Part shown: one piece after another, positions 49,004 to 58,503 of the stretch
How the letters are laid out: each line of letters starts with the position of its first letter
How positions within the stretch are numbered: the first letter of the stretch is position 1
Source of the DNA: Deltaproteobacteria bacterium
Lineage (GTDB): Bacteria; Desulfobacterota; Binatia; UBA9968
Reading direction: 5' to 3'
Assembly: GCA_009379725.1 (NCBI GenBank)
Contig: WHTF01000001.1
Location: 1 to 64,000 of the forward strand
Length of the DNA: 64,000 bases
Notes under the pieces: generated by a model
Seen by the model: the letters and a program-made list of their open reading frames with translations, nothing else
Told to the model about the DNA's origin: nothing
Database searches by the model: none
Position numbers and translations under genes: made by a program

Positions 49004-49546
49004 TTATTCGGATTTGCCCTTGGCAGCAGCGTCGAGCAGCCTGACCACTCGGGACGCCGGCTCTTGAAGGAAGCGAACCAACTGAGTCGCTGGCGCCTGG
49101 ATAAGCGCGAGCAGCATGGCCTGTAGTTCGGGCTTGCTGGGCATCTGGGACAGGACCTTGACCTTGGACGGGTCCATCAATTCGCCCTCAAACATCGCCC
49201 CCTTAATCATCAACTTTTCGTTGGCATCGACAAATTTTACGAGCGTCTTAGAAAGCAAGACGGGATCATCGTACGCGAACACCCACCCATTGGGGCCTTC
49301 GAGCAAACGATCCAAGTCACCGTAAACAGTACCCTCCAGGGCCCGACGCACCAAGGTATTCTTGATAACCTGATACTCCCCCGATACCTCACGAATCTCA
49401 CGCCGTAACTGGGTCATCTTACCAACTGAAAGCCCTCGGTACTCGGTGGCGATGGCCATTTTTGCGGTCTTAAACTTTTCGTGCACAGCCGCAACGGTTT
49501 CGGCCTTCTCACTGTGACTCGTACGTACAGTTTCCAACTCCGCCAT
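49004..49546 (-). CDS. rplJ: 50S ribosomal protein uL10
   Basis: The protein has 180 residues from ATG 49546, with GGGAG 6 bases upstream. EYRGLSVGKMTQLRREIRE and KNTLVRRALEGT are typical; the C-terminal helix binds bL12 dimers. The longer open frame upstream runs into rplA and is not conserved. The rplA-rplJ gap is only 55 bases, too short for a classical L10 leader. Confidence 0.97.
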   Translation of the reverse strand: MAELETVRTSHSEKAETVAAVHEKFKTAKMAIATEYRGLSVGKMTQLRREIREVSGEYQVIKNTLVRRALEGTVYGDLDRLLEGPNGWVFAYDDPVLLSKTLVKFVDANEKLMIKGAMFEGELMDPSKVKVLSQMPSKPELQAMLLALIQAPATQLVRFLQEPASRVVRLLDAAAKGKSE

Positions 49547-49601
49547 GCTTCTCTCCCAAACGCCGATTGATACTCTTTGAAAATTTAGACTGATAACGCG
49601 T

Positions 49602-50306
49602 CTACGCAGCCATTGCCCGTACTTGAGACAGATCGATTTTAATTCCTGGCCCCATGGTTGTGGACAGCGTGACGCCACGAATATAGTTACCTTTCGCGGA
49701 AGCAGGCTTTGCCCGAAGAATAGATAATAATACGGCTTTGGCATTGTCGGTTAGCTGTTCAGCTCCGAACGAAGCCTTGCCGACCGGAACGTGCACAACC
49801 CCTGCCTTATCGACACGGAACTCCAATTTGCCAGCTTTAATCTCTTTAACAGCTCGAGCGATATCTGACGATACCGTTCCGGTCTTGGGGTTGGGCATGA
49901 GGCCTCGAGGACCCAGCACCTTACCAATCCGGCCAACTGCGGCCATCATATCAGGCGTCGCGACTGCCTTATCGAAATCAAGCCAGCCCTCGCTGATTTT
50001 CTTTATGAGCTCATCGCCACCGACGAAATCAGCTCCCGCTTCCTGAGCTTCTTTTTCCTTCTCTCCCTTGGCAAAAGCCAACACGCGCACTGTTTTGCCC
50101 ATACCATGTGGCAATGTTACTGTTCCGCGCACGTTTTGATCCGCTTGTCTGGGATCGACCCCCAATCGGATGGCCAATTCAACGGTCTCGTCAAACTTTG
50201 CCCGGGCCGTTTCCCGCACCAACTTCAGGCCATCTTCCAACAGATAGCGCTGACTACGGTCTACTTTGGCCAGCGCAACCCGATAAGATTTTCCAAAACC
50301 GCTCAT
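49602..50306 (-). CDS. rplA: 50S ribosomal protein uL1
   Basis: The protein has 234 residues. The two-domain L1 fold is present, with [20 protein letters not shown], the [11 protein letters not shown] loop and the C-terminal [17 protein letters not shown]. It moves with the E-site tRNA. It lies 75 bases after rplK. Confidence 0.98.
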   Translation of the reverse strand: MSGFGKSYRVALAKVDRSQRYLLEDGLKLVRETARAKFDETVELAIRLGVDPRQADQNVRGTVTLPHGMGKTVRVLAFAKGEKEKEAQEAGADFVGGDELIKKISEGWLDFDKAVATPDMMAAVGRIGKVLGPRGLMPNPKTGTVSSDIARAVKEIKAGKLEFRVDKAGVVHVPVGKASFGAEQLTDNAKAVLLSILRAKPASAKGNYIRGVTLSTTMGPGIKIDLSQVRAMAA

Positions 50307-50381
50307 AGTTATCCTCGAACTTCAAACTATAGATATTGAATGCGTGAATACCTAAATTTTACAGGCTTGCGCCTTCGACGC

Positions 50382-50807
50382 TTAGCCCTCTACGTCGAGA
50401 CCAAGGCTACGGGCAGTGCCTTCGACCGACTTTTCGGCGGCGGGCAAATCTTTGGCCGTGAGGTCCTTCAACTTCAATTCCGCAATTTGCCTTACCTGAG
50501 CCCGAGTAACTGTGCCCACTTTTGTTTTCCCAGGTTCAGCTGAGCCCTTTTCGACGCCGGCAGCTTTCTTTAACAATACAGAGGCCGGCGGGGTCTTCGT
50601 CACGAAAGTAAAAGACCGGTCCGCATAGACTGTGATAACAACTGGAGTAATCATACCTTGTTGCGACTGTGTTGCAGCATTGAAAGCCTTACAGAATTCC
50701 ATAATATTCACGCCACGCTGTCCCAACGCAGGACCGACCGGCGGGCTAGGATTGGCTGCGCCAGCCGGGATCTGCAGCTTAATTTCTCCTATAACCTTTT
50801 TTGCCAT
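50382..50807 (-). CDS. rplK: 50S ribosomal protein uL11
   Basis: The protein has 141 residues. The proline-rich [20 protein letters not shown] and the C-terminal 23S-binding domain are typical. It forms the GTPase-associated centre, the target of thiostrepton. It follows nusG by 19 bases. Confidence 0.98.
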   Translation of the reverse strand: MAKKVIGEIKLQIPAGAANPSPPVGPALGQRGVNIMEFCKAFNAATQSQQGMITPVVITVYADRSFTFVTKTPPASVLLKKAAGVEKGSAEPGKTKVGTVTRAQVRQIAELKLKDLTAKDLPAAEKSVEGTARSLGLDVEG

Positions 50808-50826
50808 TTTTCGTGATCCTTATTGA

Positions 50827-51357
50827 TTAATTCCGCTCAACTTGAACGAATTCCAGCTCCACAGGAGTAGCACGCCCGAATATGCTTATCAGCACTCGAA
50901 GCTTACCCTTGTCGGGCCGAACCTCTTCGACAACCCCGTTAAAATCTGCGAAGGGTCCATCAATGACCTTAACATTCTCGCCGACAGAGAATAGCACCCT
51001 TGGCTTAGGTTTGATCGCACCTTCTTCCATTTGCAAAGTAATGGCTCGAACTTCTTCCTCGCTAACGGGAGGTGGGTTTGTACTCCCGCCAACGAAACCT
51101 GTGATTTTTGGCGTCTCCTTAACAACGTGCCAGGTGTCATCATTTAATTCCATTTGGACCAGGATATACCCTGGAAAAAACTTCCTTGAAGAAGTTTTCT
51201 TTTTGCCTTTGACGAGCTCTACGACTTTTTCCACTGGCACGAGAACTTCGCCGAAAAAATCTTTCTTACCAAAAGTTTTAACCCGCTCTTCGAGAGCGGC
51301 CTTTGCCTTCTGTTCAAACCCGGAGAAGGTGTGGACGATATACCATTGCTTTGCCAT
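50827..51357 (-). CDS. nusG: Transcription elongation/antitermination factor NusG
   Basis: The protein has 176 residues. The NGN domain (QWYIVHTFSGFEQKAKAAL) and the C-terminal KOW domain (VIDGPFADFNGVVEEV) are both present. ATG 51357 fits the family start MAKQWYIVHT; the longer frame overlaps secE. It couples RNA polymerase to Rho and to the ribosome through S10. Confidence 0.97.
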   Translation of the reverse strand: MAKQWYIVHTFSGFEQKAKAALEERVKTFGKKDFFGEVLVPVEKVVELVKGKKKTSSRKFFPGYILVQMELNDDTWHVVKETPKITGFVGGSTNPPPVSEEEVRAITLQMEEGAIKPKPRVLFSVGENVKVIDGPFADFNGVVEEVRPDKGKLRVLISIFGRATPVELEFVQVERN

Positions 51358-51376
51358 AGGGGGAACCTGAGAAAAA

Positions 51377-51592
51377 CTAATCAATGATAGCTTGAATAAC
51401 TGTGGTTAAACCCAAGTCGACAATCGCTAAGTAAACCGACACCAACACAACTACGATAATGACGACAGCGGTCGCCGCGTAAGTTTCCTTGCGCGAAGGC
51501 CAGTGAACCTTTTTCAGCTCCTGCCACGCTTCTTTGACAAACTCAATCGCCCGCCGAAGACCGTCCTGGAGCTTTTCAATCCAATCTCCCAT
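51377..51592 (-). CDS. secE: Preprotein translocase subunit SecE
   Basis: The protein has 71 residues from ATG 51592. The amphipathic helix (EFVKEAWQELKKVHWPSRKE) precedes one membrane helix (about 38-60). It clamps SecY. The open frame upstream extends into tRNA-Trp and is not coding. It follows tRNA-Trp by 19 bases. Confidence 0.95.
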   Translation of the reverse strand: MGDWIEKLQDGLRRAIEFVKEAWQELKKVHWPSRKETYAATAVVIIVVVLVSVYLAIVDLGLTTVIQAIID

Positions 51593-51611
51593 GAGGCTAC
51601 AACTCAATAGA

Positions 51612-51689
51612 TGGCGGGTCAGGCAGGAGTCGAACCTGCAACAACCGGATTTGGAGTCCGGCGCTCTAGCCAATTGGAGCTACTGACCC
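51612..51689 (-). tRNA. trnW: tRNA-Trp (CCA)
   Basis: On the minus strand the acceptor GGGTCAG pairs with CTGACCC. The anticodon loop CTCCAAA gives anticodon CCA, the T loop is TTCGACT, and the 3' CCA is encoded. It lies between rpmG and secE, its usual place in proteobacteria. Confidence 0.97.
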
Positions 51690-51702
51690 CCGTTAACTTA
51701 AG

Positions 51703-51855
51703 CTAGACTTTGACCTCGCGATGCAGGGTATGGGACCGGCAAGAGGAACAGAACTTCTTCAAAGAAAGCTTGTCCGTAGTTTTCTTTCTGTTTTTGGTAG
51801 ACGTATAGTTCTTTCGCTTGCATTGGTCGCAAGCAAACCCTACGATGTCCCGCAT
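51703..51855 (-). CDS. rpmG: 50S ribosomal protein bL33 (zinc-ligand form)
   Basis: This is a 50-residue protein starting MRDIVGFACDQCKRKNY. CDQC and CSSC form the zinc-binding C+ version. GGGAGG lies 8 bases before the ATG. It lies 24 bases after tuf and 13 bases before tRNA-Trp. Confidence 0.95.
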   Translation of the reverse strand: MRDIVGFACDQCKRKNYTSTKNRKKTTDKLSLKKFCSSCRSHTLHREVKV

Positions 51856-51879
51856 AAGCGCAGCCTCCCTTTCTTATGG

Positions 51880-53070
51880 CTACTGGATGATTTTTGTAAC
51901 AACCCCCGCGCCAACGGTCCGACCACCCTCTCGAATGGCGAACTTCAGCCCTTCGTCCATAGCGACCGGAGTGATCAGTTCGATCTCCACGTTGATATTA
52001 TCACCCGGCATAACCATTTCAGTCCCTTCAGGAAGCTTTACTACGCCAGTCACGTCGGTAGTTCGAAAATAGAATTGAGGCCGATAACCGTTGAAGAACG
52101 GCGTGTGGCGTCCTCCTTCTTCCTTGGTTAAAACATAAGCCTCCGCATTAAATTTCATATGCGGCGTTATGCTTCCTGGTTTAGCCAGAACCTGCCCTCT
52201 TTCCACTTCCTCTCGCTTGGTTCCACGCAGCAGCACACCAACATTGTCACCGGCTTGCCCTTCATCCAAGAGCTTGCGGAACATCTCAATACCCGTTGCA
52301 ACTGTCTTCTGGGTTGGCTTAAAACCAACGATCTCGATTTCTTCCCCGACTTTAACGACTCCGCGCTCTACTCTCCCAGTAACCACTGTACCGCGACCAC
52401 TTATGGTGAACACATCCTCAACCGGCATAATAAATGGTTTGTCGACATCTCGCGTAGGCTCTTTAATAAAAGAATCGACGGCTTCCATGAGTTTCAAGAT
52501 AGCGCCTTCGCCCATCTCCGAAGTATCGCCCTCTAACGCCTTTAATGCACTTCCAATAACGATCGGGACATCATCGCCCGGGAATTTGTACTTAGAAAGC
52601 AACTCGCGGACTTCGAGCTCCACCAGTTCCAAAAGCTCCTTATCATCGACCATGTCCGCCTTATTAAGAAAAACAACAATGCCAGGAACACCTACCTGCC
52701 GTGCCAAAAGGATATGCTCACGAGTTTGCGGCATCGGTCCGTCTGCCGCAGAGACGACTAGGATCGCTCCATCCATCTGCGCAGCTCCAGTGATCATGTT
52801 TTTGACATAGTCCGCATGACCGGGGCAGTCGACGTGCGCATAGTGACGCTTGTCGGTCTCATACTCCACGTGCGCAATATTAATCGTAACGCCCCTTTCC
52901 CTCTCTTCCGGAGCTTTATCGATCTGATCATACGCGAGAAACTGCGCCTTGCCCTGCTTCGCCAGGACCTTCGTGATAGCTGCAGTCAAAGTGGTTTTGC
53001 CGTGATCCACGTGACCAATGGTCCCGATATTGAGGTGCGGCTTCTTACGCTCGAACTTTTGTTTGCTCAT
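51880..53070 (-). CDS. tuf: Elongation factor Tu
   Basis: The protein has 396 residues. The P-loop is GHVDHGKT (19-26), switch II is DCPGHADY and G4 is NKAD. Domains II and III are complete, ending [24 protein letters not shown] precedes the ATG. It is the only tuf in the window; the str segment lacks one. It is downstream of four tRNA genes and probably co-transcribed with them. Confidence 0.98.
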   Translation of the reverse strand: MSKQKFERKKPHLNIGTIGHVDHGKTTLTAAITKVLAKQGKAQFLAYDQIDKAPEERERGVTINIAHVEYETDKRHYAHVDCPGHADYVKNMITGAAQMDGAILVVSAADGPMPQTREHILLARQVGVPGIVVFLNKADMVDDKELLELVELEVRELLSKYKFPGDDVPIVIGSALKALEGDTSEMGEGAILKLMEAVDSFIKEPTRDVDKPFIMPVEDVFTISGRGTVVTGRVERGVVKVGEEIEIVGFKPTQKTVATGIEMFRKLLDEGQAGDNVGVLLRGTKREEVERGQVLAKPGSITPHMKFNAEAYVLTKEEGGRHTPFFNGYRPQFYFRTTDVTGVVKLPEGTEMVMPGDNINVEIELITPVAMDEGLKFAIREGGRTVGAGVVTKIIQ

Positions 53071-53135
53071 CTCTTCCTCCTAATCGATTTGCCGGTCAAA
53101 TGCATTTGCATGTCATTCACAAAAAAGCCAGGCAA

Positions 53136-53208
53136 AGCCCAGGAGCGGGATTGAACCGCTGACCTCGTCCTTACCAAGGACGTGCTCTACCGACTGAGCT
53201 ACCTGGGC
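53136..53208 (-). tRNA. trnT: tRNA-Thr (GGT), 3' CCA not encoded
   Basis: On the minus strand GCCCAGG pairs with CCTGGGC. The anticodon loop TTGGTAA gives GGT, which reads ACC and ACU. The bases after the discriminator T are TTG, not CCA, unlike the six other tRNA genes in the window. It sits 65 bases before tuf. Confidence 0.96.
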
Positions 53209-53276
53209 ACATCAGTCGATGGCTAAGCTACTGAATTGAAAAGCCATGCGCTATTTGCCATCAGCCATATACCAAC

Positions 53277-53352
53277 TGGAGCGGGAAACGGGACTCGAAC
53301 CCGCGACCCCGAGCTTGGAAGGCTCGCGCTCTACCAACTGAGCTATTCCCGC
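53277..53352 (-). tRNA. trnG: tRNA-Gly (TCC)
   Basis: On the minus strand GCGGGAA pairs with TTCCCGC. The anticodon loop CTTCCAA gives TCC. The 3' CCA is encoded. It lies between tRNA-Tyr and tRNA-Thr(GGT). Confidence 0.97.
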
Positions 53353-53358
53353 GAAAAA

Positions 53359-53443
<85 letters not shown>

Positions 53444-53530
53444 TCTTTTATCAGCAGTCTGGCTGCTGAATTGCCCTTCGCCACGCGAAACACCAACTTC
53501 CCCGGGCCTTCTCAGGTCAAATGCAGTGGC

Positions 53531-53605
53531 TGGAGCTGGCGATAGGACTTGAACCTACAACCTGCTGATTACAAATCAGCTGCTCTGCCGTTGAGCTACG
53601 CCAGC
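53531..53605 (-). tRNA. trnT: tRNA-Thr (TGT)
   Basis: On the minus strand GCTGGCG pairs with CGCCAGC. The anticodon loop TTTGTAA gives TGT, reading ACA. The 3' CCA is encoded. It is the first tRNA of the four-tRNA-tuf transcript. Confidence 0.97.
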
Positions 53606-53753
53606 ACCAAGCTAAGATGTGGTTTTACGCGCCAAGAAAAATGCCCACCGGCGATAATGACAACGACCGCTTCGGCTACTTGGTCGTCGTAAGTTCTTGA
53701 ATCCTAACGACCAACAACGGCAAAGAGAGCTTTAGCCCTTTTGCAAACGAATA

Positions 53754-53782
53754 TTTAAACCACCTTCGGGCTTTCATGTCAA
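53754..53782 (-). promoter_or_regulatory. Candidate sigma70 promoter for the tRNA-tuf transcript
   Basis: On the minus strand a perfect TTGACA (53777-53782) and TTTAAA (53754-53759) are exactly 17 bases apart, about 150 bases upstream of tRNA-Thr(TGT) and downstream of rlmB. The gap 53606-53828 holds no gene. It is the best promoter match found in the window. Confidence 0.5.
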
Positions 53783-53828
53783 CAGCTAACCTCCGTAGTC
53801 ACCCGCCCTCCCACATCAAGGCTACCTC

Positions 53829-54599
53829 TTATCTGTTAGTGCTATTCATGTCAATGCGGTTATTTTGGCGCAACAATTCGTATAACAAAACGGCGCCCGC
53901 AACGGACACATTAAGCGTTGCAATCTTGCCTCTCATGGGAATACTTACAAGATAGTCGCACTCCTTCAAGATCAGAGGACGCATCCCATGTCCTTCACTA
54001 CCGAGCACGATGCCCAGTTTTTCTGGATACTGCCGGCGATCATAGGCTTCCAAAGCATTGGCATCTAAACCGACAATCCAAAACCCTTTTTTTTTGAGAG
54101 ATAATATGGCGCGGCGCAGATTGGTCACTCGATAAATATGAAGATAGCTAATTGCTCCCGCAGAGGCTTTAACCACTGCCGGGGTGATTCCCACTGAACG
54201 ATCCTTGGGAACAACGATATGGTGGACACCGGTCGCTTCCGCCGTGCGCAGAATCGCACCGAAGTTCCTTGGATCAGTAAGGCCGTCCAAAATTAGAATC
54301 CGGTGGGGTCCGATAGCCGAAGCAACGAATAGCTCCAATTCGGAGAAAGACAACAACGAATAAGCCTGCACCTGCGCTATAACCCCCTGATGACTTTCTC
54401 CTAATGCCAAAAAATCAAGTTCTTTAGCCGCAAGGTAGCTTATTTTTATCCGGAGTCTTTGTGCGTCGCTTTCTATTGCTCTCAGAATCGGTCTCAACTT
54501 GCCTCGACCAAAGAAAATTTCGGATATCTCTGTGGGCAATGTTTTAAGCTTCTCCAAAACAGGATTAACCCCGATAATCACGTTATACCTTGTGTTCAT
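53829..54599 (-). CDS. rlmB: 23S rRNA 2'-O-methyltransferase, TrmH/SpoU family (RlmB-like)
   Basis: The protein has 256 residues. An N-terminal substrate-binding domain (GVNPVLEKL) leads to the SPOUT knot: motif 1 NFGAILRTAEATGVHHIV, motif 2 IVLGSEGHGMRP, and motif 3 IPMRGKIATLNVSVAGAVLL. RlmB methylates G2251 of 23S rRNA; other TrmH-type targets are possible. ATG 54599 puts the family start at the N-terminus; the frame upstream overlaps the divergent lptF and is not conserved. Confidence 0.92.
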   Translation of the reverse strand: MNTRYNVIIGVNPVLEKLKTLPTEISEIFFGRGKLRPILRAIESDAQRLRIKISYLAAKELDFLALGESHQGVIAQVQAYSLLSFSELELFVASAIGPHRILILDGLTDPRNFGAILRTAEATGVHHIVVPKDRSVGITPAVVKASAGAISYLHIYRVTNLRRAILSLKKKGFWIVGLDANALEAYDRRQYPEKLGIVLGSEGHGMRPLILKECDYLVSIPMRGKIATLNVSVAGAVLLYELLRQNNRIDMNSTNR

Positions 54600-54664
54600 A
54601 TTTGCTCTCTCGGAAATCCAGTCAACCATTTTACAAAAAAAGAACCACCAGTTAACATGAAATA

Positions 54665-55861
54665 GTGGTGAATCGAAGGACAACCCTTACCTGCTATCTT
54701 ATCTCGGAGATACTTCCACCTTTTCTCTTCGGCTTGCTTACCTTCACTTTCATTCTTCTGATCGCCAGAATCTTGAAGCTTGTCGAACTTGTCGTGACAC
54801 GCGGGGTTCCGCTAATCCAAATCGGCAGATTATTCGCTCTCATCCTACCCACTTTTTTGGAACTTACAGTCCCAATGGCATTCCTCTTGGCTATTCTCTT
54901 GGGACTTGGAAGACTTTCGAGCGACCAAGAGCTTCTCGCCCTGAAGGCATCTGGATTTAGCCCAGTACAGATTCTTTTGCCTATCGGGTTTGTTGCTTTG
55001 ATTGTAGCGCTAATAACCTTGCTCCTCACCACTTTGGCACGGCCAGCGGCCCAGGTAGCTCTTAAAAAGGAACTTTATAACATCGCCAAGACCCGCGTGG
55101 GAACGGCTCTCAAGGCGAAGGTCTTCAACGACGATTTTCCAAACATACTTATTTATGTTGAAGAGATCATACCGCCGGGGAACGTTGCCCAAGGAATTTT
55201 AATAGTCGATAAACGCGACCGTGCCAGAGACAACATCATCCTGGGTAAAGTCGCGCTGATCAATACTGAGGAAGTGACACACACGCTGTCATTGAGACTG
55301 TTCGATGGCTCTATTTACGAAAGGGATAGAACACGCTCAGGTTTTAGCCAAACTCATTTTAATATTTACGACTTCAAGCTTGATTTGGATGAATTTATCG
55401 GAACTGCAAAAAAGAAGGATGCCGCCCCAAAGGAAATGTCCGTTAGGCGTTTGATCGAGACCATTCAGGAGAAGGAGAAAAAAGGGATGCCCGCTATACC
55501 TGAGTTGATGGAGTTCCATCAGCGCATTTCGTTCTCTTTTGTTCCCATCGTGTTCTGCCTTCTCGGCGTCTCCCTTTCACTTTTGCCCCGCACATCTCGT
55601 ACTAATCGATCGTGGGGAGTGGCGCTCTGCATTGTCTGGTTCATTCTGTACTACGCGCTACTCTCATTGGGAAAAGCGCTGGGCGATAAAGGGGCTTTGT
55701 CTCCCATCCTTGCTTTGTGGTTTCCCAACATCGTCGTTGGCCTCATTTCATTACATCTTTTTCGCAAAGCGCTCTATGAATCTCCACTACTCCTGCAGGC
55801 TAGGTTTGAGGCTGCGACGTTGTTACTCGGACGAAAACTCACTCAGTTCAGAAATCAATAA
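54665..55861 (+). CDS. lptF: LPS export permease LptF
   Basis: The protein has 398 residues. Membrane helices lie near 12-35, 50-76 and 97-120, followed by a periplasmic beta-jellyroll (about 125-290) and three further helices near the C-terminus. With LptG and the LptB ATPase it extracts LPS from the inner membrane. The start is GTG 54665, 65 bases from the divergent rlmB start; a GTG at 54668 is also possible. Neither has a clear ribosome-binding site. lptG follows after 6 bases. Confidence 0.93.
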   Translation: MVNRRTTLTCYLISEILPPFLFGLLTFTFILLIARILKLVELVVTRGVPLIQIGRLFALILPTFLELTVPMAFLLAILLGLGRLSSDQELLALKASGFSPVQILLPIGFVALIVALITLLLTTLARPAAQVALKKELYNIAKTRVGTALKAKVFNDDFPNILIYVEEIIPPGNVAQGILIVDKRDRARDNIILGKVALINTEEVTHTLSLRLFDGSIYERDRTRSGFSQTHFNIYDFKLDLDEFIGTAKKKDAAPKEMSVRRLIETIQEKEKKGMPAIPELMEFHQRISFSFVPIVFCLLGVSLSLLPRTSRTNRSWGVALCIVWFILYYALLSLGKALGDKGALSPILALWFPNIVVGLISLHLFRKALYESPLLLQARFEAATLLLGRKLTQFRNQ

Positions 55862-55867
55862 GGTCGT

Positions 55868-56977
55868 ATGGAAAATACCGCGCGGTATACACTTCCCCCG
55901 CTTGGCAGCACTGTCGATCGCTACCTCGTCAATGGATTTCTGCGAGTTTTTTTTGCTAGTCTAGTTTGCTTCACATCACTTTTCGCGGTTGTCGAGTTTT
56001 TTGACCGCATCGGGACGTTAATTGAGTCCGAAATTTCTGTTTCCACCGCGCTTCGCTACCTTGTTTATAAGATTCCACTGTCGATTTCCCGGATCATTGG
56101 TTTTGCCACGCTGTTTTCCACCCTTTTCTTTCTAGGGATGCTTTCAAAGACTCAGGAGATTACCGCAATGCGTGCCGGTGGACTGAGTACAAAAAGAATA
56201 TCACTACCACTGCTCTGTCTCTCATTTTTGATTTGCATTTCGACTTTCATCTGGAATGAAGGACTAGTGCCGGTCTTCGCGCACCGTGCCCAAACTATTT
56301 ACAAGACTGAGATAAAGAAAAAACAGCAGCAAAGCCTATTCGGTACAAAAGATATCTGGATTCGCGGTGAAGACAGCTTTATTAACATCGATAGTTTTGA
56401 TCCAAAGGATAATACTCTAGAAGGAATTACCATTTTCTCGTTAAACAGAGATTTTAGCTTGCAAAGATTGATCGGAGTCCCCACTGCCAGTTGGACAGGA
56501 GAGACATGGGAATCCGAAAGCGGAACTGAATGGCGGTTTTTACCCGACGGGAAAATGGCTCAACAAAAAGTAACCATGCCTGTTACTATTTCTGAAACGC
56601 CCAACGATCTCATGTTACTTGCTCACGATGCCGAAGAGTTCACGTTTTTCGACCTGCAAAAGCAAATTGCTGACATGAAGAGCAAAGGCATGGATGCCAC
56701 AGCCTATGAGGTTGACTTGCAGATCAAGCTGGCAATCCCTTTTATCTCGCCGTTGATGATACTCATTGCCATGCCTTTCGCGCTCAGAAAACACGCCGGC
56801 AGCGGGATAGCGTTGAGCTTTGGCGTCGCGGTGCTGATTGGCTTCGGCTATTGGGTGCTTTCCGCCTTCTGCTTCTCCCTTGGACATAGCGGTGCTTTGC
56901 CTGCGGCGATTGCCGCGTGGCTGCCCAATTCGATATTCGCCCTAATTGGTATTTACTCTTTTACCAGCGAAGAATAA
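55868..56977 (+). CDS. lptG: LPS export permease LptG
   Basis: The protein has 369 residues and the same layout as LptF: three N-terminal membrane helices (about 18-42, 65-92 and 115-140), a periplasmic jellyroll, and three C-terminal helices. ISPLMILIAMPFALRKHAGS is the conserved cytoplasmic turn before helix 5. It pairs with lptF in an operon read away from rlmB. It ends 30 bases before the convergent rpsI, with no clear terminator. Confidence 0.92.
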   Translation: MENTARYTLPPLGSTVDRYLVNGFLRVFFASLVCFTSLFAVVEFFDRIGTLIESEISVSTALRYLVYKIPLSISRIIGFATLFSTLFFLGMLSKTQEITAMRAGGLSTKRISLPLLCLSFLICISTFIWNEGLVPVFAHRAQTIYKTEIKKKQQQSLFGTKDIWIRGEDSFINIDSFDPKDNTLEGITIFSLNRDFSLQRLIGVPTASWTGETWESESGTEWRFLPDGKMAQQKVTMPVTISETPNDLMLLAHDAEEFTFFDLQKQIADMKSKGMDATAYEVDLQIKLAIPFISPLMILIAMPFALRKHAGSGIALSFGVAVLIGFGYWVLSAFCFSLGHSGALPAAIAAWLPNSIFALIGIYSFTSEE

Positions 56978-57007
56978 CAAGCAGTCAATTACACTGCGGC
57001 AGGAGGC

Positions 57008-57400
57008 TTAGCGCTTGGAGTACTGTGGGCGTTTTCGCGCTTTGTGGCGACCATACTTCTTACGTTCCACGGCACGCGGATCGCGAGTGACAAAGCCGGC
57101 TTTTTTCAGCGGCGAACGGAAGTCCGGATTGACCAGCATGAGTGCACGCGTTATTCCGTGACGAATAGCGCCTGCTTGTCCAGAACTTCCACCCCCATTA
57201 ACATTGATGTCGATATCGAAATTTCCTGTGGTCTGAGTTAATTCGAAAGGCTGCATGACAATCATGCGCGCAGTTTCGCGACCGAAATACTCATTAAGTG
57301 ATCGGTCATTGATAGCGATCAAACCTTTCCCAAAACGTAAGAATACACGTGCTACCGAGGTTTTTCGTCTGCCAGTTGCTGTAATTATTCTTTCTGCCAT
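57008..57400 (-). CDS. rpsI: 30S ribosomal protein uS9
   Basis: The protein has 130 residues. The start ([14 protein letters not shown]) and the strongly basic tail ending RPQYSKR are typical; the tail contacts P-site tRNA. It follows rplM by 17 bases. Confidence 0.98.
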   Translation of the reverse strand: MAERIITATGRRKTSVARVFLRFGKGLIAINDRSLNEYFGRETARMIVMQPFELTQTTGNFDIDINVNGGGSSGQAGAIRHGITRALMLVNPDFRSPLKKAGFVTRDPRAVERKKYGRHKARKRPQYSKR

Positions 57401-57417
57401 TAACTTCCGCTCCTACG

Positions 57418-57837
57418 TTAAATCGACAAAGGCTGTGGTTTTTGAGCTTCATGAGGATGCTCGGCACCGGCGTACACCTTTAGTTTGGCGGCCAGTTTTC
57501 TACCCAACCTATTTTTGGGTAACATTCCTTTTACGGCTAAGTGAATCAAATCTTCGGGTTTTTCCTCAAGGAGACGTGCAGCGGTTCGCGTTCTAATTCC
57601 ACCGGGATATTCGGAATGGCGATAATAGACTTTATCGTCCATTTTGTGTCCCGACAGCCTAACCTCTTTGGCGTTTACGACAATAACAAAATCGCCTGTA
57701 TCCACATTGGGAGTGAAGATCGGTTTGTTCTTGCCGCGCAGTACCTTAGCGATTTCGCTTGCCATTCGGCCTAATATTTTTCCCTGCGCGTCAACGATAT
57801 ACCACTGTCGTTGGGCAAGAGCTTCTTCGGTCTTCAT
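57418..57837 (-). CDS. rplM: 50S ribosomal protein uL13
   Basis: The protein has 139 residues. [20 protein letters not shown] and the [13 protein letters not shown] segment are diagnostic. It forms an operon with rpsI and is 45 bases after tRNA-Asp. Confidence 0.98.
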   Translation of the reverse strand: MKTEEALAQRQWYIVDAQGKILGRMASEIAKVLRGKNKPIFTPNVDTGDFVIVVNAKEVRLSGHKMDDKVYYRHSEYPGGIRTRTAARLLEEKPEDLIHLAVKGMLPKNRLGRKLAAKLKVYAGAEHPHEAQKPQPLSI

Positions 57838-57882
57838 GCTATCCCCACAATTTTAAGTCCCTAGTGCCAATTCAAAGAATAT

Positions 57883-57959
57883 TGGCGGGGCCGACGAGAC
57901 TCGAACTCGCGACCTCCGGCGTGACAGGCCGGCGTTCTAACCGACTGAACTACGACCCC
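57883..57959 (-). tRNA. trnD: tRNA-Asp (GTC)
   Basis: On the minus strand GGGGTCG pairs with CGGCCCC. The anticodon loop CTGTCAC gives GTC. The T loop is TTCGAGT and the 3' CCA is encoded. It lies 25 bases after tRNA-Val. Confidence 0.97.
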
Positions 57960-57984
57960 TGATACGATCAAAATCAACAATGGG

Positions 57985-58059
57985 TGGTGGGCGGTACAGG
58001 ATTTGAACCTGTGGCCCCCGGCTTGTAAGGCCGATGCTCTCCCGCTGAGCTAACCGCCC
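57985..58059 (-). tRNA. trnV: tRNA-Val (TAC)
   Basis: On the minus strand GGGCGGT pairs with ACCGCCC. The anticodon loop CTTACAA gives TAC. The T loop is TTCAAAT and the 3' CCA is encoded. It lies 75 bases after the HU gene; an inverted repeat in that gap (58083-58116) lacks a T-run. Confidence 0.97.
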
Positions 58060-58134
58060 CTCTGCTCCGTACTGAAAGCCTTGATACAGCCCCGCTCTGT
58101 TTTAGAGGTTTGTATCGCTTACCCAACGGATTGT

Positions 58135-58407
58135 TTAGCTGAGGGCCTCTTTCAAGACTTTACCAGCTTTGAATTTGGCAACCTTCGAAGGAGCAATCTC
58201 AATGGCTTCTCCAGTTTTAGGATTTCTCCCAGTTCGTCCTTTTCGTTCGGATATCGAGAAAGTCCCAAACCCAGAGACATTGATTTTATCGCCATTCTTT
58301 AAGGCGGCGACAATATCCTCAAGAAAACCATTAACGATTTCTTCTGCCTTTTGACGAGGCAGTTCAGCTCGTCTTGCTAGTGAATCGATTAAGTCTGCCT
58401 TTGTCAT
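58135..58407 (-). CDS. hup: DNA-binding protein HU
   Basis: The protein has 90 residues. MTKADLIDSLARRAELPRQK and the DNA arm GFGTFSISERKGRTGRNPKTG are typical of HU-beta. It compacts DNA as a dimer. It follows lon, the common clpX-lon-hupB order, but a strong hairpin lies between them, so it may have its own promoter. Confidence 0.96.
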   Translation of the reverse strand: MTKADLIDSLARRAELPRQKAEEIVNGFLEDIVAALKNGDKINVSGFGTFSISERKGRTGRNPKTGEAIEIAPSKVAKFKAGKVLKEALS

Positions 58408-58467
58408 TTATTATTCCACCAGTGTTAGCTCATACTCAGAACGTGATGGGGGTTTATAACAATAGGC

Positions 58468-58493
58468 AAGCCGGGTGTCAAACCACCCGGCTT
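58468..58493 (-). terminator. Hairpin after lon (probable terminator)
   Basis: A perfect 10-bp stem (AAGCCGGGTG with CACCCGGCTT) with a 6-base loop lies 11 bases after the lon stop. On the minus strand it is followed by GCCTATTG, not a T-run, so termination may be weak or factor-assisted. Confidence 0.55.
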
Positions 58494-58503
58494 TCTCGAT
58501 GGG

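Noticed and set aside
51593-51673. Longer secE frame starting inside tRNA-Trp
   Set aside because: The extra residues are a translation of the tRNA gene; SecE homologues begin near the ATG at 51592.
56978-57007. Bidirectional terminator between convergent lptG and rpsI
   Set aside because: Only a 5-bp stem (GCAGT/ACTGC) without T-runs can be drawn in the 30-base gap.
58083-58116. Inverted repeat between HU gene and tRNA-Val as a terminator
   Set aside because: The stem is interrupted and not followed by a T-run on the minus strand.
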